Of a stretch of DNA of 64,000 bases, positions 33,417 to 43,137 are shown one piece after another. Within the stretch, counting starts at the first letter, position 1. The number at the start of each line of letters is the position of its first letter. The position numbers were made by a program, and so were the translations under genes. This DNA is from Saccharibacillus alkalitolerans (GTDB taxonomy: Bacteria; Bacillota; Bacilli; Paenibacillales; Paenibacillaceae). The stretch is from NCBI RefSeq assembly GCF_011090185.1, contig NZ_JAAFGS010000003.1:1-64000 (forward strand). The letters are read 5' to 3'. The notes beneath the pieces were generated by a model that was not told the origin of the DNA, made no database searches, and was given only the letters and a program-made list of their open reading frames with translations.

Positions 33417-33455
33417 ATGATATTATCATTATGACACACTCAATTCATTTGTCAA
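33417..33455 (-). promoter_or_regulatory. nrtR-pncAB promoter with overlapping palindromic operator
   Basis: -35 TTGACA (33450-33455) and -10 CATAAT (33428-33433) are 16 bases apart. The -35 lies within the last codons of the GNAT gene. A perfect 13-base palindrome ATGATA-A-TATCAT (33417-33429) overlaps the -10 and start point, where a repressor would block transcription. NrtR is the obvious candidate. Confidence 0.65.
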
Positions 33456-34515
33456 CCCTGCCCTGCCGGATCGTTCGAAGATCGCAGCCCATTTGATACA
33501 AATCGACCGGTTCTCCTTCGATCATCAGCGCGCCGCGCATGATTCCTTCCAACCGGAATCCGACGGAGCGGTACAGCCGGTAGGCCCGCTGATTGGGAGC
33601 CTGTACCGTCAGCTCCGCCCGAAGAATATGCCGGCGCGCGGCCCAATCGAACAGCTCCTCGAATAATCGCCGGCCCAATCCCTGTCCGGTATGGCTTTCC
33701 AGGATGCCGATGACGATATAGACGGTATGCTGATTGCGCCGAACTTTGCCGCCCGTCGCTTCCAGGTATCCGACAATCTCGCCGTCCGCTTCGACGACCA
33801 GCATCAGCGAGTTGGAACTGCGCAGCAGCGAGCGGATCTGTTCGAACTGATCGCCGTCGGTCGAACGCCGTTCTCCGGGCTCGTACAGCATCGAAGTGGT
33901 TTCGCGATCGAGCTGCTTTTTCATCGCGATCAGCGATCGGCTGTCGCGAAGTTCCACCCGCCTTACGATCGGCAACGAGCCTGCTGCGCCGGAGGGTGCC
34001 TTGCCCGAATTGTCCTCCGGATCGTCGGGATGCTCCGTCAACAGCTCCAGCATCAGTCTGTCCGCTCGAGGCACTTCGCCGGCCCGGCTCTTCGGCCAGC
34101 AGCTTGCGTAATAATCGGGCTCGATCGCCGCGATTCTGAACCCTGCCCGCTGGCAGACCGTCAGCAGTTCCGTTTCCCAATTGCCCGCGTAAGCGAGCAG
34201 GCGGCGCACCCCCGTGCGCTGCAGTTCTTCGGCCGCGGCCTGCAGCAAAAGAACCAACCGGCCGCCGCCGGCTTCATCCCACGCTTCGGCCGCCGCGTTG
34301 ACCACCTCGGCCTCCTCGGCCGCGATCCGCAGGCAGCCTACGGCGGCCGTCACGCGGCCTTCCGAGCGAATCGTCCACCACTCCGCCTCGCTCGCATACG
34401 TTTCGATGCGCCATTCCAGCGGATCTCCGCGTTTTAGCAGCTCTTCGGGCAGCTCGCCCGACTCCGCATCATATGCCATTTTTTCGATCCCGCTGCTGAC
34501 TTGATCACGTTCCAT
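33445..34515 (-). CDS. Tandem GNAT acetyltransferase-like protein
   Basis: The 356-residue protein appears to hold two GNAT folds. Residues 30-155 form a degenerate first copy (AAAEELQRTGVRRLLAYAGNWE) without a clear acetyl-CoA loop. Residues 185-350 form a canonical second copy, with the acetyl-CoA motif ESHTGQGLGRRLFEELFDWA near 290 and the AYRLYRSVGFRLEG motif near 325. The second copy resembles RimJ/RimL- or spermidine acetyltransferase-type enzymes; the substrate is unknown. AGAGGAG precedes the ATG. It is probably a separate unit from ymcA, as a terminator lies between them. Confidence 0.85.
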   Translation of the reverse strand: MERDQVSSGIEKMAYDAESGELPEELLKRGDPLEWRIETYASEAEWWTIRSEGRVTAAVGCLRIAAEEAEVVNAAAEAWDEAGGGRLVLLLQAAAEELQRTGVRRLLAYAGNWETELLTVCQRAGFRIAAIEPDYYASCWPKSRAGEVPRADRLMLELLTEHPDDPEDNSGKAPSGAAGSLPIVRRVELRDSRSLIAMKKQLDRETTSMLYEPGERRSTDGDQFEQIRSLLRSSNSLMLVVEADGEIVGYLEATGGKVRRNQHTVYIVIGILESHTGQGLGRRLFEELFDWAARRHILRAELTVQAPNQRAYRLYRSVGFRLEGIMRGALMIEGEPVDLYQMGCDLRTIRQGRVDK

Positions 34516-34556
34516 ACGGTCCGCTCCTCTGCGATCGTCTCGGTTTGTCCATAAAC

Positions 34557-34588
34557 AAAAGGCGCGGAGACGATCGTCCGCGCCTTTT
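34557..34588 (-). terminator. Intrinsic terminator after ymcA
   Basis: AAAAGGCGCGGA with TCCGCGCCTTTT forms a 12-bp stem with flanking A/T tracts. It ends the miaB-ymcA transcript. Confidence 0.85.
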
Positions 34589-34604
34589 CGGCTTCCGCCG
34601 CAGG

Positions 34605-35045
34605 TTAACCGCAGGAAGACGGCGGACTGTCCGCTCCTTTTTCCACGGTAATCTTTTCGGATACGGTAGCATGAATGGCGGATACGACCATCTGCAGCAG
34701 GTCGTTGATTTCAACCTGCCCCTGCTGGTAATCGCCCACGATCGGGATGGCGTCAAGCTCGTCTTGAAGCTCGCGCATTTCCGCTTCGATGACGGCCGCC
34801 ATCTTCGTGTTTTTCATCGCTTCGAACGCCACGATTTCTTTCTGCTTCTTTTTAATCGTCGCGATCAGGGTTTGAATCCGTTCATGCCCCTGAATTTGTC
34901 GCTCCGCCTGCTGGAACACCCGAACTTCTTCGCTCGAAGAAATCAGGCCCGCCAGTTCGCGGGACTTATCGAGGATGTCTTCCCGGGTCCAAGCTGCCGA
35001 CGGAACGCCGGCCTCCGAGTTCCCCTGCTGCTGTCTATCCATCAT
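34605..35045 (-). CDS. ymcA: YmcA (RicA)-type regulator of RNase Y
   Basis: YmcA, YlbF and YaaT form a complex that binds RNase Y and influences mRNA processing, biofilm and competence in B. subtilis. The 146-residue protein is helical, with the Com_YlbF domain at about 20-130 (ELAGLISSSEEVRVFQQAERQI, then EMRELQDELDAIPIVGDYQ). It ends in SSCG; a C-terminal Cys is used for iron-sulfur cluster binding in the Ric complex. AGGAGGAG precedes the double ATG. It follows miaB by 82 bases, as in B. subtilis. RNase Y itself is in this window (rny). Confidence 0.9.
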   Translation of the reverse strand: MMDRQQQGNSEAGVPSAAWTREDILDKSRELAGLISSSEEVRVFQQAERQIQGHERIQTLIATIKKKQKEIVAFEAMKNTKMAAVIEAEMRELQDELDAIPIVGDYQQGQVEINDLLQMVVSAIHATVSEKITVEKGADSPPSSCG

Positions 35046-35127
35046 TTTGCTCCTCCTCGATGCTTATGCGTACGGCGTCTTTGCGCCGATTGTCTTCCGT
35101 CTATGGGGTCCGCCCGCCGGCTGTTTG

Positions 35128-36678
35128 TCAGTCGGCGGCGACCGGCGTTTTTGCGAGGCTGCCGGCCAGATGCCAGCTTTTCGCCTCGGTAATCTCGACC
35201 TGCACGAAGGTGCCGATCAGTTCCGGGCCGCCTTCGAAGTGAACCAGTTTGCTGCCGCGCGTACGGCCGGCCAGCACGGAGCCGTTGGTCCGGCTCGGCC
35301 CTTCCACCAGCACTTCGAGCACGCGGCCCAGCAAAGCTTCGTTCGATCGTCGTCCCTGCTCCGCGATCAGCGCGTTAAGCTGCGCGAGGCGCTTCTTTTT
35401 GACTTCCATCGGAATATCGTCCGCCATGGCGGCGGCCGGCGTTCCTTCACGCGGCGAGTAAATGAACGTATAAGCCGCGTCGTAACCCACTTCCCGCACG
35501 AGCGAGAGCGTTTCTTCGAACTGTTCGTCGGTCTCGCCGGGGAACCCGACGATGATATCGGTGGTAAACGCCGCATCCGGCACTTCCCGGCGAATTTTCG
35601 CCACGAGTTCCAGGTAATTCTCCCGCGTATATTTCCGGCCCATCTTCTTCAGCACGGCGCTGCTGCCCGACTGCACCGGCAGATGGATATGTTCCGCCAG
35701 GTTGCCTCCGCGGCCGAGCACCTCGATCAGATGGTCGTCGAAATCCCGAGGATGCGATGTCATAAAACGGATGCGGGGCACATCGATCTTGGACATATCG
35801 TCCATCAGATCTCCGAACCGGTATTCGATATCTTCAAAGTCCTTGCCGTAAGCATTGACATTCTGACCGAGCAGCGTAATTTCCTTAAATCCCTGCCGCG
35901 CCAGTTCGCGAACTTCCGCGATGACGTCTTCGGGACGCCGGCTGCGCTCTTTGCCCCGCGTATACGGAACGATGCAGTACGTGCAGAACTTGTCGCATCC
36001 GTACATAATATTAACCCAAGCGCGCATGCCTTCCCGTTTTTTCGGCAGGTTTTCGATAATGTCGCCTTCTTTGGACCACACTTCGACGACCAGCTCCCTG
36101 CCGAATACCGCCTCGCGAATCAGATGCGGAAGCCGGTGTACGTTGTGCGTACCGAAAATCATGTCGACAAAAGCGTGTTTTCGCAAAATGCGGTTCACGA
36201 CGCCTTCTTCCTGCGACATGCAGCCGCATACGCCGATCATCAGCCCGGGCCGCTCGGTTTTGAGCATTTTCAAATGGCCCAGCTCGCCGAACACGCGGTC
36301 CTCCGCATTTTCGCGGATTGCGCACGTATTCAGCAGAATGATGTCCGCTTCCGTCCGGTCTTCCGTTCCTACGTAGCCCATCTGCTCCAGCAGTCCTTTG
36401 ATCGTTTCCGAATCGTGTTCGTTCATCTGGCAGCCGTAGGTCTGGACATAGTAGCGCTTGCCTTCGCCGAACGCGCGCATATCGTCCGGAATCGAAAATT
36501 CGTGATGGACCGCGATGCTGTCTTTGCCCCGCCGCTTGCCTGCCCGGTAGTCGGGCTGCGATTTGATGCGAATCTCCCGCCCGTGAAGGCGTATCGTCGT
36601 TCCGTTCTCGTCTTCGCTCAGTACTTTGGCATTCGAAAAATCGAAGTATTCGGAATAGTCTTTCGTTCCGCTTTTCAT
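35128..36678 (-). CDS. miaB: tRNA-2-methylthio-N6-dimethylallyladenosine synthase
   Basis: Radical-SAM methylthiotransferase that modifies A37 of tRNAs reading UNN codons. The 516-residue protein has the N-terminal UPF0004 domain with [15 protein letters not shown] and two further Cys ([13 protein letters not shown]). The radical-SAM cluster [15 protein letters not shown] lies near 229. A C-terminal TRAM domain (about 450-510) follows. The frame opens at TTG 36684, but AAGGGTGG lies six bases before ATG 36678. It is first of miaB-ymcA, with an extended -10 promoter upstream. Confidence 0.96.
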   Translation of the reverse strand: MKSGTKDYSEYFDFSNAKVLSEDENGTTIRLHGREIRIKSQPDYRAGKRRGKDSIAVHHEFSIPDDMRAFGEGKRYYVQTYGCQMNEHDSETIKGLLEQMGYVGTEDRTEADIILLNTCAIRENAEDRVFGELGHLKMLKTERPGLMIGVCGCMSQEEGVVNRILRKHAFVDMIFGTHNVHRLPHLIREAVFGRELVVEVWSKEGDIIENLPKKREGMRAWVNIMYGCDKFCTYCIVPYTRGKERSRRPEDVIAEVRELARQGFKEITLLGQNVNAYGKDFEDIEYRFGDLMDDMSKIDVPRIRFMTSHPRDFDDHLIEVLGRGGNLAEHIHLPVQSGSSAVLKKMGRKYTRENYLELVAKIRREVPDAAFTTDIIVGFPGETDEQFEETLSLVREVGYDAAYTFIYSPREGTPAAAMADDIPMEVKKKRLAQLNALIAEQGRRSNEALLGRVLEVLVEGPSRTNGSVLAGRTRGSKLVHFEGGPELIGTFVQVEITEAKSWHLAGSLAKTPVAAD

Positions 36679-36765
36679 CGCCAACCACCCTTAATGCTAA
36701 GTTTCGTGTCGCCTTATCTTCCTCGCCCGACGCGGTTTCCGTTTTTTTATCTTATACGGTAAAAA

Positions 36766-36774
36766 ATTATATCA
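36766..36774 (-). promoter_or_regulatory. miaB extended -10 promoter
   Basis: TGATATAAT on the minus strand is a perfect extended -10 (TGnTATAAT). No good -35 is seen, which extended -10 promoters tolerate. Confidence 0.5.
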
Positions 36775-36911
36775 CACTGCCAACCTTCATTCCATTCGAT
36801 TTGCGAAGACCCTTTTCGGGTTTCTTTCCGCATTTTTGAAACCTCGGCTGCCTTTATGCGGTATACTTAGGGAACAGACGGTCCATCGGACCTACATCTA
36901 GGAGGATTCAT

Positions 36912-37982
36912 TTGAAAAAGAAACGGATTGCCTTATTTCTCAGCGCCGCATTGATCGGCTCTTCCGCCATACTGCCGGCCGCACCTCGTACCGCCGCCGC
37001 CGCATCCTCGGACGCTTCGGTTATCGCTTCGATCGCGTCGGCGTTCGAGCAGAAAAAACCGACGCTCACTTTGCAGATAAGCAGCTCCCAGCTTTCCCGC
37101 ATCAACGGGATGCTCGACAGCGCTTCGGCCAAAGCCGAACCTTATGCGCGTTATACGCTCGACCGGGTCGATACGCAGTACAGCCGCAGCGGTTCCCGCG
37201 CAACGGTCCTTCTCAAAATTTCTTATCTGGAAAACAAGCAGCAGGCCGATTACGTGATCGCCCAGTCCAAAGCCGTGCTGAAAACGATCATCAAGCCGGG
37301 CATGGGCCAAGAAGAAAAAGTCAAAGCCATTCACGATTATATCGTCAAACGCTTCGCCTACGACGAATCCATGACGCGCTATTCGGCCTATGAGGGCTTG
37401 ACGAAGGGAACGACCGTCTGCCAGGGTTACGCGCTGCTCGCCTACCGCATGTTTACGCTGGCCGGTATCGAAACCCGAATGGTACAGGGCGTAGCCGGCG
37501 GGCAGGATCATGTCTGGAACAAAGTCAAAGTCGACGGCCGCTGGTACAATATCGACTTGACCTGGGACGATCCGACGCCGGACCGGAAAAACGAAGTCTC
37601 TTATTCGTATTACCTCGTCACCGATAAGCTGTTGGCCCGCGATCATACGTGGAAAACGACCCATTATCCGGCGGCGGTCACCGATTATCGGACGATTTTG
37701 GCGCAAAAAGCGAAAACGAGCGCCAAACACCGCAATATACTGGCCTCGATCGGCGGGGAAGTCACTTCGACGACAGCCGCGCTTCAGCAAAAGGCACTTG
37801 CCGCCATCGCAAGCAAAAAGCAAAGCCTGACGATTCTGCACGACTTCGGTTCTTCCTCGCCGAAAGCCCAGCTCGATCGAATCCTTCGGGCCTGCCTCGA
37901 CACCGAAGCGAGCCGGATCAGCTACGGGTATCAGATCGCGGACAACGGCATGTCGACGGTAAAATTCATGTTCACCTATTAA
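36912..37982 (+). CDS. Secreted transglutaminase-like protein
   Basis: The 356-residue protein has a signal peptide (MKKKRIALFLSAALIGSSAI, Ala-rich cleavage region near 25-31) and a transglutaminase-like (PF01841) domain at about 130-230. The catalytic triad is visible: Cys in GTTVCQGYALL near 172, His in DHVWNKV near 196, and Asp in WYNIDLTWDD near 211. Such proteins act as proteases or cross-linkers outside the cell, and no substrate can be inferred. The start is TTG, nine bases after AGGAGG. It is monocistronic, divergent from miaB, and ends at a strong terminator. Confidence 0.85.
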   Translation: MKKKRIALFLSAALIGSSAILPAAPRTAAAASSDASVIASIASAFEQKKPTLTLQISSSQLSRINGMLDSASAKAEPYARYTLDRVDTQYSRSGSRATVLLKISYLENKQQADYVIAQSKAVLKTIIKPGMGQEEKVKAIHDYIVKRFAYDESMTRYSAYEGLTKGTTVCQGYALLAYRMFTLAGIETRMVQGVAGGQDHVWNKVKVDGRWYNIDLTWDDPTPDRKNEVSYSYYLVTDKLLARDHTWKTTHYPAAVTDYRTILAQKAKTSAKHRNILASIGGEVTSTTAALQQKALAAIASKKQSLTILHDFGSSSPKAQLDRILRACLDTEASRISYGYQIADNGMSTVKFMFTY

Positions 37983-37998
37983 GACGCAGCCGCAAAAG

Positions 37999-38033
37999 CA
38001 AAAGGGACCGCCCAAGAGGACGGTCCCTTTTTC
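37999..38033 (+). terminator. Intrinsic terminator
   Basis: AAAGGGACCG pairs with CGGTCCCTTT and a T run follows. It ends the transglutaminase-like gene. Confidence 0.9.
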
Positions 38034-38111
38034 GTTTATCGCGATAACCCGCCGCAAAAGCCCGATCATACGCTCGCCCTTTTACGACGTCTCTCCCGGT
38101 TGACGCGGATC

Positions 38112-38684
38112 TTAGTCGATGATTTCGGCCGTGTCGCCGGTTTTCGCCAGTACGGCGTTCGCTTCGTCGGTATCGATGTGCATGTCGAGCGCGAACGAAT
38201 CGGACACGCGAGCCACGACATTTTCGAACACGACGCCGCGCGGTCCGCCGAAGCGAACTTTCAGCATCTGCTTATCCTGAATGTTCCATTTTTCGGCATC
38301 GGACGTGTGGAAGTGGATGTGACGCGCCGCCACGATCACGCCTTCTTCGATCGTCACTTCGCCGGCCGGTCCTTTGATCGTGATGCCCGGCGTTCCGTCG
38401 ATGTTGCCCGATTCGCGAACCGGAGCTTTCACGCCCAGCGCGAAGGAGTCGGTTTGCGAAATTTCCAGCTGGGTTGCCGGACGGGCAGGTCCCAGGATGC
38501 GGACTTTCGGGAACGAACCTTTGGAGCCGACCACTTCGACCGTTTCGTTAGCCGCGAATTGTCCGGGCTGCGACAGAGGCTTCATTTCGGTCAGTTGGTA
38601 TCCTTGTCCGAACAATTTTTCCACATGCTCTTGCGTGAGATGGATGTGACGTGCGGACACGCCGACAGGTACGATTTTACTCAT
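38112..38684 (-). CDS. pduL: Phosphate propanoyltransferase (PduL-type phosphotransacylase)
   Basis: Interconverts acyl-CoA and acyl phosphate, commonly acetyl or propionyl, using zinc. The 190-residue protein has the tandem PTAC fold. VSARHIHL near 9-16 and VAARHIHF near 117-124 hold the zinc-binding His residues. KAPVRESGNIDGTPGITIKGP is family-typical. It lacks an obvious N-terminal encapsulation peptide and no microcompartment genes adjoin. It is thus likely a cytosolic phosphotransacetylase able to work with the PFOR in this window. AGAGGAG precedes the ATG. Confidence 0.92.
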   Translation of the reverse strand: MSKIVPVGVSARHIHLTQEHVEKLFGQGYQLTEMKPLSQPGQFAANETVEVVGSKGSFPKVRILGPARPATQLEISQTDSFALGVKAPVRESGNIDGTPGITIKGPAGEVTIEEGVIVAARHIHFHTSDAEKWNIQDKQMLKVRFGGPRGVVFENVVARVSDSFALDMHIDTDEANAVLAKTGDTAEIID

Positions 38685-38823
38685 TTGCGAGTCACTCCTC
38701 TTCTTTTCTCTATCTTTTTTCTGCGCCGATCCTAATCAGGCATAACGAAAACACCCGCGCACTCTTATTATACACCTTACACGGAAAAAGAAAAAGGACG
38801 GCCGCCGAAGAGGAGCAGACAGC

Positions 38824-38867
38824 AAAAAGGAGACGCTTCTCCGCCGGTCGGCGGACAGGTCGTCTCC
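38824..38867 (-). terminator. Terminator after spoVS
   Basis: GGAGACG pairs with CGTCTCC around a 25-base internal region with its own CCGCCG/CGGCGG pairing. Five T follow on the minus strand. Confidence 0.75.
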
Positions 38868-38898
38868 TTCGCTATAGTCCGTATACGCGCTTGTCAAA

Positions 38899-39159
38899 CT
38901 ATCTCGGTTCCACAATCAATTTGATGGCCGTTCGCTCTTCCCCGTCGATGACGACGTCGGTAAAGGCCGGAATGCAGATCAGGTCGACCCCTCCCGGCGC
39001 CACGAATCCCCGGGCGATGGCTACTGCTTTGACCGCTTGGTTGAGCGCTCCCGCACCAATCGCCTGCAGTTCGGCGGCTCCTTGCTCGCGCAGTACGCCC
39101 GCAAGCGCACCGGCAACGGAGTTGGGATTGGACTTGGCAGAAACTTTTAATACATCCAT
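38899..39159 (-). CDS. spoVS: Stage V sporulation protein S
   Basis: An Alba-like small protein of 86 residues, exactly the B. subtilis SpoVS length, that influences spore coat formation and septation. The protein starts MDVLKVSAKSNPNSVAGALA and is very strongly conserved. The frame is open from 39378, but GGAGG before the ATG at 39159 defines the start. It sits after ymdB, as in B. subtilis. SpoVS is also kept in some bacteria that do not sporulate. Confidence 0.96.
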   Translation of the reverse strand: MDVLKVSAKSNPNSVAGALAGVLREQGAAELQAIGAGALNQAVKAVAIARGFVAPGGVDLICIPAFTDVVIDGEERTAIKLIVEPR

Positions 39160-39396
39160 GAGCAGGTACCTCCTCTGGGAAGAAGTGATAAACAGTAGTA
39201 CGGTATATAGTATGGGCAAAGCAGCGGGTACGGCTTGATTATGATTTGCTGTCTGACATATTATTCGCGGCACTTCCGTAAAATCCTTCTTTTTCGAGGC
39301 GGAACGACAAAATATTGCGGGCGCGAAATCGCCAAGCCTGCAGGCGCAAACCGACCGGAAACGAATCGGCCGCATCATGCGTTTCGGACGTTCGAC

Positions 39397-40194
39397 TTAA
39401 TCCATTCTCCACTCGTCTTCCATGATCCGGATCTTCTCGATCTTGCGGGCCCGTCCGGTCTCTTCGTCGATATCGACATAGACGCCGTGGAAGTGCCATT
39501 TGCCGTCTTCGTCGACGTTAAAGCGCGAAGGCAGCTGGGTCTTGAAACGGTACAATACGCCTTCCTGCTGCATCCCCAGGATGCCGTCGCGCGGGCCCAC
39601 CATCCCCGCATCGGTCAGATAAGCCGTTCCTCCCGGCAGAATCCGGTCGTCGTTGCTCTGTACGTGAGTATGCGTGCCGACGACGAGCGAAGCGCGGCCG
39701 TCCAGATGCCAGCCCATCGCGATCTTTTCCGAAGTGGCTTCGGCATGAAAATCGACCAAAATGCATTTATGCTTGCGCCGCAGCTCGTCCACGATTTCGT
39801 CGGCGGCCCGAAACGGGCAGTCGATCGCCGGCAGGAAGGTGCGTCCCTGCAAGTTGACGAGCGCCAATTCTTTGCCGTTCGCTTTGATGACCGTATACCC
39901 GCGTCCCGGGGTTCCGGGCGGGAAGTTGGCAGGGCGTACCATGCGGGATTCATCATCGATGAAATCGAAGATTTCTTTGTTGTCCCACGTATGGTTGCCC
40001 ATCGTGATGCCGTGCACGCCCTGCTCGAACAGCTGTCTGGCGATCGCATGGGTAATGCCTCGGCCGGAAGCCGCATTTTCGCCGTTGGCAATTACGATAT
40101 GCGGATTGTACTTGGATTTCAGGTAAGGCAGCGTTTCTTTGACCGCCCGGCGGCCCGGGCTTCCGACGATATCGCCGATAAAAATCAGTTTCAT
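39397..40194 (-). CDS. ymdB: YmdB-type metallophosphodiesterase
   Basis: TIGR00282-family phosphoesterase; B. subtilis YmdB hydrolyses 2',3'-cAMP and affects biofilm and motility genes. The 265-residue protein shows the di-metal site motifs FIGDIVG (5-11), NGEN (38-41), GNHTWDN (66-72), DFHAE near 148 and GTHTHVQS near 173. Length and motifs are normal. AAAGGGAG precedes the ATG. It lies 131 bases downstream of rny, though a terminator hairpin lies between. Confidence 0.95.
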   Translation of the reverse strand: MKLIFIGDIVGSPGRRAVKETLPYLKSKYNPHIVIANGENAASGRGITHAIARQLFEQGVHGITMGNHTWDNKEIFDFIDDESRMVRPANFPPGTPGRGYTVIKANGKELALVNLQGRTFLPAIDCPFRAADEIVDELRRKHKCILVDFHAEATSEKIAMGWHLDGRASLVVGTHTHVQSNDDRILPGGTAYLTDAGMVGPRDGILGMQQEGVLYRFKTQLPSRFNVDEDGKWHFHGVYVDIDEETGRARKIEKIRIMEDEWRMD

Positions 40195-40222
40195 GAATGT
40201 CTCCCTTTCTATGCAGGCAAGA

Positions 40223-40265
40223 AGAAACGGCTGCTCCGTCCCGTGAAGGAAAAGCAGCCGTTTCT
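40223..40265 (-). terminator. Intrinsic terminator between rny and ymdB
   Basis: AGAAACGGCTGCT pairs with AGCAGCCGTTTCT, and a short TTC-rich tail follows. It may be partial, letting some rny transcript reach ymdB. Confidence 0.65.
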
Positions 40266-40325
40266 CTACTGTCTCGTAAATCCGTACGCCTGCGAATCAG
40301 GCGGCTCGGCCCGAAAGCCTTCGCC

Positions 40326-41870
40326 TTACTTCGCGTATTCGACCGCCCGCGTTTCGCGGATGACCGTAACTTTGATGTGGCCCGGATAATCAAGTTCGTT
40401 CTCGATCTTCTTCGTGATGTCGCGCGCCAGCTTGAAGCTTTCGGCATCGCCGATCCGGTCAGGCTGCACCATGACGCGAACTTCGCGGCCCGCTTGAATC
40501 GCGAACGACTTTTCGACGCCTTCGAACGACTCGGAAATCTCTTCCAGCTTTTCGAGTCTGCGGATGTACGTCTCGAGCGTCTCGCGGCGTGCTCCCGGTC
40601 TGGCCGCGGACAACGCGTCCGCCGCTCCGACCAGCATCGCGATGATCGAAGTCGCTTCCGTATCGCCGTGGTGCGACGCGATACTGTTGATGACGACCGG
40701 ATGCTCCTTATACTTCTTGGCCAGTTCGACGCCGATTTCGACGTGCGAACCTTCGACCTCGTGGTCAAGCGCTTTGCCGATATCATGCAGCAGGCCCGCC
40801 CGTCTTGCGAGCGTGACGTCTTGGCCCAGCTCTCCGGCCATCAGGCCAGCCAGATAAGCGACTTCCATCGAGTGCTTGAGCACGTTCTGCCCGTAGCTCG
40901 TACGGAAGCGCAGCCGGCCCAAAATCTTGATCAGATCCGGATGCAGGCCGTGCGCGCCGACTTCGAACGTCGCCTGTTCGCCGTATTCGCGAATGCGTTC
41001 GTCCACTTCTTTGCGCGACTTCTCGACCATTTCCTCGATCCGCGCCGGGTGGATGCGTCCGTCGGCGACGAGCTTCTCGAGCGCGGTGCGCGCGATCTCG
41101 CGGCGGATCGGATCGAAGCCCGACAGAATGACCGCTTCCGGCGTATCGTCGATGATCAGGTCGATCCCTGTCAGCGTCTCGAGCGCCCGGATGTTGCGGC
41201 CTTCGCGGCCGATGATGCGGCCCTTCATTTCTTCGTTCGGCAGAGCGACGACGGACACCGTCGTTTCGGCCACGTGATCGGCTGCGCAGCGCTGAATCGA
41301 GAGCGAGATGATCTCCCGGGCTTTGCGGTCCGCTTCCTCCTTGGCCTGCATTTCGATGTCTTTCATCATTTGAGCGGCTTCGTGGCGCGTCTCCTGCTCC
41401 ACGCTGCTCAGAATGATGCTTCTCGCGTCTTCCGTGGTCAGGTTGGATATCCGCTCCAACTCGGCCAGCTGCTGCGCAAGCGTGCGTTCGATCTGCTGCT
41501 TGGTCTCTTCAATGCGTTTCTCTTTGTTCGCCACCTGTTCTTCTTTACGTTCGAGCGATTCCAATTTTTTATCCAGCGACTCTTCTTTCTGCAACAATCG
41601 TCTCTCTAGTCGTTGATTTTCATTCCGACGTTCACGAATGTCTTTTTCAGCTTCGGTTCTGATCCGGTGCACTTCGTCTTTCGCTTCCAGAACCGTTTCT
41701 TTTTTCAGTGCTTCCGCGTCTTTTTTCGCGTTTTGCACGATTTGTTCCGCGGCCTGTTCCGCACTGGAAATCTTAGCTTCAGCAAGAGATTTGCGAATAA
41801 AATATCCGATCACGAACCCTAAGAATAATGATGCGACTGCAACGAGAATCGCGATCCAGAAACTTGGCAT
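40326..41870 (-). CDS. rny: Ribonuclease Y
   Basis: Membrane-bound endoribonuclease that starts bulk mRNA decay in Firmicutes. The 514-residue protein has an N-terminal membrane helix (about 5-25). A long charged coiled coil runs over 30-200. A KH domain holds the [15 protein letters not shown] loop near 215. An HD domain holds LLHDIGKA near 365 and SHHGD near 398. GAGGAGGTGAG precedes the ATG. A 240-base leader runs from a strong promoter at 42116-42145. Its partner regulator YmcA is also in this window. Confidence 0.97.
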   Translation of the reverse strand: MPSFWIAILVAVASLFLGFVIGYFIRKSLAEAKISSAEQAAEQIVQNAKKDAEALKKETVLEAKDEVHRIRTEAEKDIRERRNENQRLERRLLQKEESLDKKLESLERKEEQVANKEKRIEETKQQIERTLAQQLAELERISNLTTEDARSIILSSVEQETRHEAAQMMKDIEMQAKEEADRKAREIISLSIQRCAADHVAETTVSVVALPNEEMKGRIIGREGRNIRALETLTGIDLIIDDTPEAVILSGFDPIRREIARTALEKLVADGRIHPARIEEMVEKSRKEVDERIREYGEQATFEVGAHGLHPDLIKILGRLRFRTSYGQNVLKHSMEVAYLAGLMAGELGQDVTLARRAGLLHDIGKALDHEVEGSHVEIGVELAKKYKEHPVVINSIASHHGDTEATSIIAMLVGAADALSAARPGARRETLETYIRRLEKLEEISESFEGVEKSFAIQAGREVRVMVQPDRIGDAESFKLARDITKKIENELDYPGHIKVTVIRETRAVEYAK

Positions 41871-42145
41871 TTCTGCTCACCTCCTCGTTGGTTCCTCCAA
41901 GGTATTCCTTGGGATCAAGCAATTGGTTTACACACCCTCATTCGTCCATTCAAGGATCGGCCGGGACCGTTCCCATAAGGCAAGACGGCGAAAGAAACAC
42001 CGGCTGCCGAGCCCGCTTTTTGCAAGCGGGGGAGAGTCGATTAGGCAGAACGACGGGCAGCAAAAGCGCATTTTTGGAAGGAAAAAGGCTTTCGTCCCGA
42101 TGACGTTCCTCATTTATTGTAGTCTTGGTCAAAAGTTGTTGTCAA
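41871..42145 (-). promoter_or_regulatory. rny promoter and long 5' leader
   Basis: -35 TTGACA (42140-42145), 18 bases, -10 TACAAT (42116-42121). About 240 bases of untranslated leader follow. A CCCGCTT/AAGCGGG hairpin lies mid-way (about 42017-42035). I see no ORF with a ribosome binding site in the leader. The -35 is close to the recX stop at 42183, so rny is expressed separately from recX. Confidence 0.7.
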
Positions 42146-42182
42146 GCTATTGCCAAATTTGCTTGGGACTTGCGGCAGCGGC

Positions 42183-42983
42183 TCAATCGAATTCCGTTCC
42201 CAGCCCTTCGGCATCTTCGCCTTCCCGGCTCAATACGCGGTCCAACGCTTTGCGCGCAATCTCGCTGGAAAAGCCGCGGCGCATAATAAAATCCGCCGTT
42301 TTGCGCTTGCGGTCCCAGAGGTCGCCCTTCGTTGTCCGCCATTTTTTGGCCGCCAGGTCTTCCGCGCTGCGCAGTTCGTCATCGTCGCCCAAAGCTTCCA
42401 GCGCATCGTCGATCAGCTCCGGATCGATGCCTTTGCGGCGAAGCTCCTGCTTCACCAGCACCTTCCCTTTTTTGCGTCCCGTTACGCGCTGCTGTGCCCA
42501 TTCCTGCGCATAGGAAGCATCGTCGATCAACTTCTCTTCTTCGAGCCGTCGGATCGTGTCTGCGGCAGCCTCCGGGTCGATTTCCTTCTCGATCAATTTT
42601 TGTTCGATCTCTCCCGAGGTACGCGGTTTGAAACTCAAATAATTCAATGCCTGGACATACGCGATCTGCCGCTCGTTATCGCGTACGATCTCCAGCACCT
42701 CTTTTTTATCGAAAAAGCTGCCTTTGGTCATACCGTAGCGGATCATGGTCGACTCGTGCACCGTCACATAATGGGGGCCGAAGTAAATCCGGTAAGAATT
42801 GCGGGGACGGCGCAGCTGTTCGACCAGCGTCACTTCCTGCGTTTCGTCTTCGGGAAAGTCGATAAGATGGTTCAACCGTTCTTCGCGGGATTGCTCGCGC
42901 TTCTCTTCGCCGTTCTCGCCTTCTTCTTCTCTTTGCCGTCTGCTGTTTCGATAACTGCCGTACGTTTTTTTTCCGTAGTTCAT
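42183..42983 (-). CDS. recX: RecX regulatory protein
   Basis: RecX binds RecA filaments and limits or modulates recombination. The 266-residue protein has a highly charged N-terminal segment (Glu/Arg-rich, about 15-50). RecX three-helix repeats occupy about 110-260 (ALNYLSFKPRTSGEIEQKL, LIDDASYAQEWAQQRV, FIMRRGFSSEIARKAL). The frame is open from 43091, but GAGGG before ATG 42983 gives the expected start. It lies directly downstream of recA, separated by a perfect terminator palindrome. Confidence 0.93.
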   Translation of the reverse strand: MNYGKKTYGSYRNSRRQREEEGENGEEKREQSREERLNHLIDFPEDETQEVTLVEQLRRPRNSYRIYFGPHYVTVHESTMIRYGMTKGSFFDKKEVLEIVRDNERQIAYVQALNYLSFKPRTSGEIEQKLIEKEIDPEAAADTIRRLEEEKLIDDASYAQEWAQQRVTGRKKGKVLVKQELRRKGIDPELIDDALEALGDDDELRSAEDLAAKKWRTTKGDLWDRKRKTADFIMRRGFSSEIARKALDRVLSREGEDAEGLGTEFD

Positions 42984-43073
42984 AATTTCCCTCGTTTCGA
43001 ATGACAAGATCTTTTGAAATATTGATGATTCTTCCCCGCGCAGAGCGAGGACTTCTTGCTTATCATTAAACGA

Positions 43074-43109
43074 AAAAGCTCCGGTCCGCATGCGGACCGG
43101 AGCTTTTTT
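43074..43109. terminator. Terminator after recA
   Basis: AAAAAGCTCCGGTCCGCA and its exact complement form a near-perfect palindrome with A and T tracts at either end. Some read-through would be needed if recX depends on the recA promoter. Confidence 0.88.
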
Positions 43110-43137
43110 ACCTATTCAACCGGCTCGGAGGCCATTC

